From assembly GCA_015490105.1 (NCBI GenBank), contig WFYK01000061.1, positions 1 to 9,383 of the forward strand: DNA of 9,383 bases, read 5' to 3'. Made by a program: the position numbers and the translations under genes. Origin of the DNA: Aquificaceae bacterium (lineage in GTDB: Bacteria > Aquificota > Aquificia > Aquificales > Aquificaceae). The notes beneath the pieces were generated by a model. The model saw nothing but the letters and a program-made list of their open reading frames with translations. It had not been told where the DNA came from and searched no databases. Every line of letters starts with the position of its first letter. Position 1 is the stretch's first letter. Below, piece by piece: positions 1 to 5,537 of this stretch.

Positions 1-19
1 AGATGTGTATAAGAGACAG
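1..19. other. Tn5/Nextera mosaic-end adapter (library artefact)
   Basis: The first 19 bases are AGATGTGTATAAGAGACAG, an exact match to the Tn5 transposase mosaic end used in Nextera tagmentation libraries. This is almost certainly residual adapter at the end of a contig and not genomic DNA. The genomic sequence begins at base 20. The adapter happens to keep the csm3 reading frame open and supplies a spurious ATG at 5, so any annotation starting there is wrong. Confidence 0.96.
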
Positions 20-256
20 GATAAAAAGTTATTTGATTTATTTGAAAACGGTATAAGATTACTTGAAGAAGACTACTTAGGAGGTTCCGGTTCAAGGGGA
101 TATGGAAGAGTGAAATTCCATTTGAAGAAGGTCAGGTATGTTAATGTAAACAGTAATGAAAAAGGAAAAGTGTTGTCTATAAATGAAAGGAATGATTTAG
201 ATGTAAACAACTTTAAAAATCAAATTTTTGAGAGTATTAGTAGTTCAAAATGCTGA
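20..256 (+). CDS. csm3: Csm3, type III-A CRISPR complex backbone subunit (C-terminal fragment)
   Basis: This is the C-terminal ~78 residues of Csm3 (Cas7 family), the repeated backbone subunit that lines the crRNA and, in full-length proteins, cuts target RNA through an N-terminal Asp. The visible part carries the family hallmark LLEEDYLGGSGSRGYGRV, the glycine-rich RAMP loop, followed by a short tail ending in SSSKC. The expected N-terminal two thirds, including the catalytic Asp, lie beyond the left edge; full Csm3 proteins are usually about 210-250 residues. The true start is not in the window, because the ATG at base 5 belongs to adapter. The stop (TGA, 254-256) overlaps the csm4 start by 7 bases, so the two are translationally coupled. 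GC content is low, like csm4 and csm5. The family is recognised from the loop motif and the csm4/csm5 context. Confidence 0.9.
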   Translation, partial: DKKLFDLFENGIRLLEEDYLGGSGSRGYGRVKFHLKKVRYVNVNSNEKGKVLSINERNDLDVNNFKNQIFESISSSKC

Positions 257-1242
257 AAGCCTACTGTATTAAGTTCTTATCAAAAAGTACACCTATTAGA
301 GCCTACACACTCTTCGGTGCCATATGCTGGACCTATAAGCTCACAGGTGAGAACTTGGAAGACTTTTTAAAAGGCTTTCTTGAAAGGAAACCACCGTTTC
401 TAATTTCTTCTCCTTTCCCGATAGCTGAAGGAAAGTGTGGATACTCGCTCGTGTTTCCTAAACCTACTCTTGTAATATCTAAGGAGTTCAGAAGAGAGGA
501 CGACGTATGCACAAAGATAAATCAGAAACCTTTAAAGAAAGCCAAGTATGTCTCCTTCGGGGTTTTCAAAGAAATAGTTGAGGGTAAGATAACCCAAGAA
601 AAGGATCTTGTGAATTTGAAAAAGTATGAAGAAACAGAAGGAGTTATAGTTCACACAAACGATAAAGCTTCCTTTGAAGATAGAGAAGACTTATCTGTAA
701 GAAACATCTTAAATAGGGTTACCATGAGGTCTGAAAATCTGTTTACCGAAAAGTATTATATCTTCTCAGACAGATGGTTCTTGATCAAATACTACGATGA
801 AAGCTATGAACCTATAATTGAGGAGTGTTTTAAGCTCATAGAAGATACGGGCTTGGGAGCTAACAAAAACCTCGGTTGGGGAAGTGTAAAGATAGAACCT
901 CTTGAAGGGTTTGAGAAAGAGGTAGAATATCTCGAAGAAAAAGTGAAGCCATCAGATAGATTTATCAGTTTATCCCCGGTTATACCTCGCAAAGACTCAA
1001 TAGACTTGGAAGAGAGCACTTACGAGTATGAGATATATAAATCTCCTGTAGACACCACCTTCGGGGGACCTTTTATATGGAAGAGGAAGGTTCTCTACTT
1101 GAAGGAAGGAGCGTTTCTTACTAAAAAAGAAAATCAAGTATGGGTGGGACAAGTTAAGTATGTAGGAGCTAAATATGAAAGTATAGAAGTTAAAGCTTAT
1201 CAGTACGGATACGAATTCCCTATAGCTGTAGGAGGTGCTTGA
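250..1242 (+). CDS. csm4: Csm4, type III-A CRISPR complex crRNA 5'-tag subunit
   Basis: This 330-residue RAMP (Cas5-like) protein caps the foot of the Csm complex, binds the 5' repeat-derived tag of the crRNA, and contacts Cas10. Length is normal for the family. Visible family features are an N-terminal TLFGAICW segment (about 20-27), LISSPFPI (51-58), the central RNILNRVT motif (151-158), the glycine-rich loop GLGANKNLGWG (201-211), a second-half KSPVDTTFGGPF stretch, and a YEFPIAV end. The ATG at 250 overlaps the end of csm3 by 7 bases; no strong ribosome binding site is seen, consistent with coupling. The csm5 start overlaps the stop by one base. The gene is AT-rich compared with the right half of the window. 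The call rests on motif order and position between csm3 and csm5. Confidence 0.92.
   Translation: MLKAYCIKFLSKSTPIRAYTLFGAICWTYKLTGENLEDFLKGFLERKPPFLISSPFPIAEGKCGYSLVFPKPTLVISKEFRREDDVCTKINQKPLKKAKYVSFGVFKEIVEGKITQEKDLVNLKKYEETEGVIVHTNDKASFEDREDLSVRNILNRVTMRSENLFTEKYYIFSDRWFLIKYYDESYEPIIEECFKLIEDTGLGANKNLGWGSVKIEPLEGFEKEVEYLEEKVKPSDRFISLSPVIPRKDSIDLEESTYEYEIYKSPVDTTFGGPFIWKRKVLYLKEGAFLTKKENQVWVGQVKYVGAKYESIEVKAYQYGYEFPIAVGGA
1231..1236 (+). promoter_or_regulatory. Ribosome binding site for csm5
   Basis: A consensus GGAGGT lies inside the last codons of csm4, 5 bases before the ATG at 1242. It decides the csm5 start: the ATG at 1242 is favoured over the in-frame TTG at 1239. Confidence 0.75.
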
Positions 1243-2411
1243 TGGCTGAGATGAAAACAAAGATAGGTGAAAAGGTAGGAACTTACAAGATCAAAATACT
1301 GAGTCCTGTTCATATAGGAACTGGAAATAAGCTAACTAAATTGGACTTTATAATTAGAGGAAATTACTTAATAGTGCTTAACATAGACAAAGCCTTAGAC
1401 TTTTTGCTTCAAAAGAACCCCAACACATTTAGTGAAGAAACATTAGATAGTATTGCAAAAAACAAGTTCTCATGGGATCACTACTTCCCTGAGGGTAAGC
1501 GTATTCCAGATGAACTCATAAAGTATAAAGTAGAGTTAAATCCTAATATAAAAGTTAAAGTGAGAGACATATGGGAAGCTATAAAGAAAGATAATAAGAA
1601 TCTCTACATCCCTGCTTCTGAGGTGAAAGGTTTTATAAGAACCGCTATAGTTTACAAGTATATGAAAGACAATTGGAATGAGTTTAGAAATAAATTTCAG
1701 AATATAAGTAAGAAGTTTAAGAAGTTTAACTTTAAAAGATTTATAGAGGAAGAAAACATATTTGGAAGTGCCTTGCAAGATCCTATGAAATTCTTAAAGA
1801 TTGAGGACATATACGGTCAGTTTGAACCAGAAATTAATGGAGCTAAATTGATGTTTTCACCGAGTAAAGAAGGTTTGACTGACTATATAGAAACTATTAG
1901 AGGTGGGTCCTTATCGTTTACCTTTAAAATTAAGCTGTGGGAAGAAAGGCTAAAAGGCGCAGGTAGAATAGGTAAATACATAATGAATTGGAAAGAAGCT
2001 TGTTATGAATTCATAAACGACTTCCTTGAAGCTGAAATAAAGTTTTGGGAAGATGTTGCTAATGGTAATTTAGCTGGGTATCTAAAAAGCAAGAATTCGA
2101 AGATAGCTACTTTGTTTAAACAAGCAACAAGAATTGCTAAAAAGATTAAAGCTGACTTGGAAAATCTTAAGGATGAAAACACTAAGGAGGCTCCATTACT
2201 AAGGATAGGCAAGTATACAGGTTATTTGGACCATACTGTAGGTTTACTATTAAGAGATTTGCAAAGATACTCAAATCCACAACCTTACAACTTGGCTCCA
2301 TTGGGTAATGATATAGGAGCTATGAAAGCTAAACGTTTCCTCTTCCCTCTCACCCGTCGTATAACCTTGGACAACCAAACCCTCGGCTGGTGCAAATTGG
2401 AGGGAATGTAA
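1242..2411 (+). CDS. csm5: Csm5, type III-A CRISPR complex crRNA 3'-end subunit
   Basis: This 389-residue RAMP (Cas7-like) protein caps the head of the Csm complex. In studied systems Csm5 binds the 3' end of the crRNA and helps recruit the nucleases that trim it. Visible features are the N-terminal KILSPVHIGTG (18-28), the IPASEVKGFIRTA motif (123-135, equivalent to PGSSLKGALRTA in relatives), RIGKYTGYLDHTVG (321-334), and the typical C-terminal PLTRRITLDNQTLGW block followed by CKLE. The ATG at 1242 shares its A with the csm4 stop (TGATG) and has a good Shine-Dalgarno. The first ~364 codons are AT-rich; the last ~25 codons, from about 2334, switch to C-rich codons, giving an abrupt composition step. 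It is the last csm gene here: the next gene is dam on the opposite strand, 14 bp away, with no csm6, cas6 or array in between. Confidence 0.92.
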   Translation: MAEMKTKIGEKVGTYKIKILSPVHIGTGNKLTKLDFIIRGNYLIVLNIDKALDFLLQKNPNTFSEETLDSIAKNKFSWDHYFPEGKRIPDELIKYKVELNPNIKVKVRDIWEAIKKDNKNLYIPASEVKGFIRTAIVYKYMKDNWNEFRNKFQNISKKFKKFNFKRFIEEENIFGSALQDPMKFLKIEDIYGQFEPEINGAKLMFSPSKEGLTDYIETIRGGSLSFTFKIKLWEERLKGAGRIGKYIMNWKEACYEFINDFLEAEIKFWEDVANGNLAGYLKSKNSKIATLFKQATRIAKKIKADLENLKDENTKEAPLLRIGKYTGYLDHTVGLLLRDLQRYSNPQPYNLAPLGNDIGAMKAKRFLFPLTRRITLDNQTLGWCKLEGM

Positions 2412-2425
2412 ACACGCTGTATTTA

Positions 2426-3289
2426 TCAAGTCTTTTCATGAGTGTCCATACCGTTGTTCCTGCATATACTTATTTTTCTAAGCTTGTAATTCCTTATGAT
2501 CAGCTCTGTATGGTTTTTCCTTTTTTTGGCTACGCAGTTTATAAACCTGTTTGCGGATACCCTTTCAATGATATAGCCTCTGTAGAGTTTTCTGACGAAC
2601 TCAGTGTCGGAGTTCGAGAGCATCACGTAGCAACCTCTCCTGTCAAGCTCTCTGAAGACCTCCGCAAGCTCCTCTTGATCTTTTAACGAAAAACCCTCCC
2701 CCGTGTATTTTGTGAAGCGGGAGGTCTCGCTCACGGGTGCGTAGGGTGGGTCCAAGTAAACGAAGTCTCCCCTCTTTGCCTCTTCGAGCGTTTCTTTGTA
2801 ATCCCGACAAACTATCTTTATATCCGCCCTCCTCAGATATTCGCTCACAGCCCTTAAGTTCTCCTCGTCGCATATCTTAGGATTTTTGTGCCTTCCGAAG
2901 GGGACGTTGAACTCTCCTTTCGAATTTACCCTCCAAAGACCGTTGTAGCACGTCCTGTTGAGGTATATGAACCTGCTCGCCCTCTTCACGGGGTCGAGTG
3001 TCTCCGGATCTAAAGACCTCATCTTGTAGTAGTATTCCTTTTCGTTTTTGTGTCTTTTGAGGTCCTCTATCAGCTCCTCTACTTTGTCCCTTATGACGAG
3101 ATAGGCGTTTATAAGCTCGAAATTTGTGTCCCCTATGACAGCCTTTTCAGGTTGAAGTTCAAAAAGTAAGGCACCGCCACCCACGAAGGGTTCGAAGTAT
3201 GTTTTGAACTTCTTTGGAACCCTTCCTATAAGCTCGTCTATTATCTGCCTCTTTCCCCCCGCCCACTTTACGAAGGGCTTCGGCTTCAT
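2426..3289 (-). CDS. dam: Dam-family N6-adenine DNA methyltransferase
   Basis: This 287-residue class D12 methyltransferase transfers a methyl group from S-adenosylmethionine to adenine N6 in DNA; relatives (Dam, M.DpnII) usually recognise GATC. Motifs appear in the Dam order: KPFVKWAGGKRQ (4-15), SAM-binding FEPFVGGGALLFEL (33-45), GDTNFELINAY (53-63), the Dam signature NRTCYNGLWRVN (111-122), catalytic DPPY (180-183) and LSNSDTEFV (224-232). Relatives usually end near a TELLIRNY-like block, here TELIIRNY (261-268). About 19 further residues, rich in basic residues, follow and are encoded by AT-rich DNA. The gene starts 5 bp after the coiled-coil gene, so the two are probably co-transcribed. 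No endonuclease gene is adjacent, suggesting an orphan methylase; a partner beyond this window cannot be excluded. GATC specificity is inferred from the family. Confidence 0.9.
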   Translation of the reverse strand: MKPKPFVKWAGGKRQIIDELIGRVPKKFKTYFEPFVGGGALLFELQPEKAVIGDTNFELINAYLVIRDKVEELIEDLKRHKNEKEYYYKMRSLDPETLDPVKRASRFIYLNRTCYNGLWRVNSKGEFNVPFGRHKNPKICDEENLRAVSEYLRRADIKIVCRDYKETLEEAKRGDFVYLDPPYAPVSETSRFTKYTGEGFSLKDQEELAEVFRELDRRGCYVMLSNSDTEFVRKLYRGYIIERVSANRFINCVAKKRKNHTELIIRNYKLRKISICRNNGMDTHEKT

Positions 3290-3294
3290 GGTTT

Positions 3295-3603
3295 TTATCT
3301 TCTCATGATCTCGGAGAGCATCTGTATAACGGTATCTATCCTGTGATTTACTTGAGATATTTCCTGTCTAATTTGGTTGATCTCCTGCCTGATTTGGTTG
3401 ATCTCCTGCCTGAGCTGTTTTACTTCCTCTTTAACTTCTTGTCTTAACGAATCTATTCTCTGGTTAAGATATCTGAAGTCTTCCCTCCCCTGCTTTTCAA
3501 CCTCCTCTATTTTCCTGTATAGCTCCGCGGTCCTTTCTTCTACCGCATCGTAGATAACTTCAAGGGTCACCTTCCTGACGATCCCTTTAGCTCTCTCTAA
3601 CAT
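3295..3603 (-). CDS. Small heptad-repeat coiled-coil protein, unknown function
   Basis: This 102-residue protein is highly charged. The N-terminal ~45 residues look helical and amphipathic. From about residue 46 to the end it follows a regular seven-residue pattern: LNQRIDS, LRQEVKE, EVKQLRQ, two identical EINQIRQ units, EISQVNH, RIDTVIQ. This predicts a parallel coiled coil, probably dimeric or trimeric. No signal peptide, membrane segment, DNA-binding motif or catalytic motif is visible, so I do not assign a function. It lies directly upstream of dam (5-bp gap) in the same direction and may act as an oligomerisation or scaffolding partner; that is inference from position only. The start ATG abuts the 18-bp divergent promoter gap and has no clear ribosome binding site, so the mRNA may be leaderless. 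Confidence 0.75.
   Translation of the reverse strand: MLERAKGIVRKVTLEVIYDAVEERTAELYRKIEEVEKQGREDFRYLNQRIDSLRQEVKEEVKQLRQEINQIRQEINQIRQEISQVNHRIDTVIQMLSEIMRR
3364..3405 (-). repeat. Tandem 21-bp heptad-coding repeat
   Basis: Two consecutive 21-bp units (3364-3384 and 3385-3405) differ at only 2 positions. Each contains TTTGGTTGATCTC on the + strand. They encode adjacent seven-residue coiled-coil heptads, including the EINQIRQ units. A third unit at 3406-3426 begins CTGCCTGA and then diverges. The near identity at DNA level points to recent duplication by slippage, and could give length variation of the coiled coil. Confidence 0.8.
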
Positions 3604-3621
3604 ACTTCTATTTTAAATAGT
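3604..3621. promoter_or_regulatory. Divergent promoter gap with inverted repeat
   Basis: Only 18 bp separate the coiled-coil gene start (- strand) from the response regulator start (+ strand). The gap contains a perfect inverted repeat, CTATTT-T-AAATAG (3608-3620). Each strand holds a -10-like hexamer in it: TATTTT on + (3609-3614), 7 bases before the ATG, and TAAAAT on - (3615-3610), 6 bases before the ATG. That spacing would start transcription at or next to the A of each ATG, giving leaderless mRNAs. Matches to a -35 box are poor on both strands. The palindrome could be a binding site for the adjacent regulator. The assignment is inference from spacing and symmetry. Confidence 0.5.
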
Positions 3622-4263
3622 ATGAAGATCCTCCTCGTGGAGGACGACACACTTCTGGGAGGGGGACTGAAGGAATATTTGGAGAGGCAAGGATGCGAGG
3701 TGACTTGGGTGGAGGACGAAAGGAAGCTGGGTGATATAGAGAAGGTAGCTTCCTTTGACGTGGTCGTGCTTGACCTTATACTGAAGTATAAAAGCGGTGA
3801 GGAGATACTGAAAGAAATAAGGGAAAAAGGGATAGACGTTCCCGTCCTTATCTTGACAGCGAAAGGTTCCATAGAGGACAAGGAGACGTGTTTTAACCTC
3901 GGTGCGGACGACTACCTCACAAAGCCCTTCGAGCCTAAGGAACTCGTCCTCAGGATAAGGAGTCTCGTGAGGAGGGTGAGGGGGGAGAAGGTCACCATAG
4001 GCGACGCAGAGGTGGACATCAAAGGGAGGGTCGTAAGGAGGGGAGGGAGGGAATTCAAGCTCTCAAAGACCGCTTGGGACCTTCTCATGCTCCTTGTCAG
4101 GAACAGGGGGAAGGTGGTCACCACCGAGACGATCCTCAACTGCGTCTGGGGCGACAAGCCGGTAGGTTCCGATGTTGTGAGGGCTTACATAAAGGAGATC
4201 AGGAAGGTCCTTCCTGAGGGAGCCATAGAGACGAGGAAAGGAGTAGGATACAGGCTGTTATGA
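3622..4263 (+). CDS. OmpR/PhoB-family response regulator
   Basis: This 213-residue cytoplasmic transcription factor is controlled by phosphorylation. The receiver domain (about 1-115) shows the acidic pair E7-D8-D9, phospho-acceptor D51 in VVVLDL, switch residue T79 in LTAK, and K101 in LTKPF, so all key residues are present. The winged helix-turn-helix DNA-binding domain (about 122-213) has FKLSKTAWDLLMLLVRNRG, the recognition-helix region SDVVRAYIKEIRKVL, and the terminal hairpin TRKGVGYRLL. Length and architecture are standard. The ATG at 3622 is chosen because MKILLVEDD is the canonical N-terminus; no Shine-Dalgarno precedes it. The stop overlaps the kinase start by 4 bases (ATGA). It probably controls its own operon, which leads to the pilus adhesin; its targets are not shown by the sequence. 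Confidence 0.93.
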   Translation: MKILLVEDDTLLGGGLKEYLERQGCEVTWVEDERKLGDIEKVASFDVVVLDLILKYKSGEEILKEIREKGIDVPVLILTAKGSIEDKETCFNLGADDYLTKPFEPKELVLRIRSLVRRVRGEKVTIGDAEVDIKGRVVRRGGREFKLSKTAWDLLMLLVRNRGKVVTTETILNCVWGDKPVGSDVVRAYIKEIRKVLPEGAIETRKGVGYRLL

Positions 4264-5198
4264 GGTTCGAGACTAAAGCCTTGCTTTTACTCGTCTTTGC
4301 CCTCGTCGTCGGGCTTTCCGCTGTGAATTTTCTCAGCGTCGCCTACCTGAAATTCGTCCTTCAGGATTCCCTCGAGAAGGAAATCGACAGGGTATACAGG
4401 CTCTACCTTCTTGGCTACTCCGATGTGCCGGAACACATAAGGATAGGAGAAAAGCCTATACCTCCCGAAGGTTACGAGGTTGCGAGATACACGGGAAAGC
4501 ACTTCATATTCCTGAAGGAGGGATACACGGAAGAGAGGCTGAGGGACTTTTCCTTTTTCCTGCTCATGTGGGAGGCTATCCTCGTTATAGTGACCGTTGT
4601 TCTCTTTCAGAGGGTAGTCGTCAGATACATAAGGAGGGAGCAAGAAGTAAAGGATCTTATGAGCATTCTGCTTCTTGCCATCACCCACAGGATCGGGAAC
4701 TTCATATCAGCCCAGAAGGTAAACCTCGAGCTTCTCGAAGAAGACCCCGTTCTTGACAGGCTAAAAGAGAGCGTGAGGAGGCTCGAGAGGGACTATAGGA
4801 GGACCCTCGAGGTCCTCGAGGAGCTGAAGGAGGGACACGGAACGGAGCCTGAAGTCGTGGATCTCAAGGTTCTCACCGAGAGGGTTATAAGGTCCCTCCC
4901 GGTTCCGGAGGGTATAGAGCTGAAGCTCAGGCTCTCTCAGGCTAAGGTGAGGGCTAACCCGGTTTACTTGGAGATCATGGTCTCGTCGCTTCTTGAGAAC
5001 GCTCTCAGATACGCAAACTCCGTCGTTCACGTGAGGCTCTGCGGTAAGGGACCTCTCCTCGTTATAAGGAACGACGTGAGGACCCACACGGGCGGGAGTG
5101 GTATGGGTCTTCAGATAGTCAAGTTCGTGGCGAGGAGAATAGGAGCGGAGGTGAGGTTCAGGATAAGGAACAGGTTTACGGCTGTTGTTGTTTTTTGA
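4260..5198 (+). CDS. Membrane sensor histidine kinase, atypical H and G boxes
   Basis: This 312-residue inner-membrane kinase is the probable phospho-donor for the regulator it overlaps. The membrane segments are TM1 (about 7-30) and TM2 (about 97-120), flanking a ~67-residue periplasmic sensor loop with no recognised fold. A dimerisation helix follows with H-box ITHRIGNFISAQKVNLELL; the phospho-accepting residue is H143. Unusually, the residue after the His is R144 instead of Glu or Asp, while N147 keeps the +4 polar residue. The C-terminal ATPase domain has N-box LLENALRYA (N247) and G2-box GGSGMGLQIV (278-287). The usual DxGxG G1 box is not visible; IRNDV (269-273) stands where it should be, and the ATP lid is very short. 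The ATGA overlap indicates translational coupling. No HAMP or PAS domain is seen. Confidence 0.87.
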   Translation: MRFETKALLLLVFALVVGLSAVNFLSVAYLKFVLQDSLEKEIDRVYRLYLLGYSDVPEHIRIGEKPIPPEGYEVARYTGKHFIFLKEGYTEERLRDFSFFLLMWEAILVIVTVVLFQRVVVRYIRREQEVKDLMSILLLAITHRIGNFISAQKVNLELLEEDPVLDRLKESVRRLERDYRRTLEVLEELKEGHGTEPEVVDLKVLTERVIRSLPVPEGIELKLRLSQAKVRANPVYLEIMVSSLLENALRYANSVVHVRLCGKGPLLVIRNDVRTHTGGSGMGLQIVKFVARRIGAEVRFRIRNRFTAVVVF

Positions 5199-5243
5199 GT
5201 TTCACGAAATTTTCATGGAAGAAGGTTAAAAAACTGTTAAGAA

Positions 5244-5249
5244 GGGAGG
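5244..5249 (+). promoter_or_regulatory. Ribosome binding site for the small secreted protein
   Basis: GGGAGG lies 5 bases before the ATG at 5255. It favours that start over the in-frame TTG at 5195, which would overlap the kinase stop (TTGA) and add 20 basic residues before the signal peptide. Confidence 0.65.
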
Positions 5250-5254
5250 GTGGT

Positions 5255-5536
5255 ATGGTAAGGTTGGTACCTATACTGGTTTTTTATCTTCTCTCTTTCG
5301 GTCAAATAGCCGAGGAGATACAGATCCACGGTGCGATAGTGAGGGAAGTGATATCCAATTCACAGATTCTTGTGAGTCCCTTCAACTGTTCGAAGAAGGT
5401 GGTGAAAATAGTGGTCGAGGAAGGTATAAAGGAAAAGCTATCGGAGGGGGATATCGTGGTCTTCTTCTCAACGGGTTCTCCGTGTGTTGTTAAGGAGATG
5501 AAGGTGAAGTCTATAAAAAAGCGAAAGGTGAAGTGA
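5255..5536 (+). CDS. Small secreted or periplasmic protein between kinase and PilY1
   Basis: I do not recognise this 93-residue protein. It begins with a clear signal peptide: R3, then a hydrophobic core VPILVFYLLSFG, with likely cleavage near QIA/EE (about residue 19). The mature ~74 residues look beta-rich (IHGAIVREVI, SQILVSPF, KVVKIVVEE, DIVVFF, CVVKEMKVK) and hold two cysteines, C45 and C77, that could form a disulfide. The C-terminus is strongly basic (SIKKRKVK). It ends one base before the PilY1-like start, so the two are expressed together. It could be a chaperone, pilus accessory or sensor partner of the adhesin or kinase; these are guesses from context. Start chosen by ribosome binding site and signal peptide; an upstream TTG start at 5195 is an alternative. 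Confidence 0.7.
   Translation: MVRLVPILVFYLLSFGQIAEEIQIHGAIVREVISNSQILVSPFNCSKKVVKIVVEEGIKEKLSEGDIVVFFSTGSPCVVKEMKVKSIKKRKVK
5525..5530 (+). promoter_or_regulatory. Ribosome binding site for the PilY1-like gene
   Basis: AAGGTG, close to AAGGAG, lies 7 bases before the ATG at 5538, inside the last codons of the upstream gene. It supports the chosen start. Confidence 0.55.
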
Positions 5537-5537
5537 G

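Noticed and set aside
5..256. Complete 83-residue gene starting at ATG 5
   Set aside because: The ATG and first five codons are in the Tn5 adapter. The real product is a Csm3 fragment from base 20.
1239..1241. TTG start for csm5
   Set aside because: The adjacent ATG at 1242 has correct Shine-Dalgarno spacing from GGAGGT and gives the usual one-base stop/start overlap.
2409..2440. Terminator between the convergent csm5 and dam genes
   Set aside because: Only 14 bp separate the stops and I could not find a stable hairpin followed by a T-run on either strand.
2390..2686. 98-residue + strand frame after csm5
   Set aside because: It is antisense to the methylase motifs, overlaps the csm5 end, and shows no family signal.
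3364..3426. Short direct repeats as a CRISPR array
   Set aside because: The units are 21 bp with no spacers between them and encode coiled-coil heptads in frame.
4568..4756. Small + strand frame inside the histidine kinase
   Set aside because: It is out of frame within well-supported kinase coding and has no motif or ribosome binding site.
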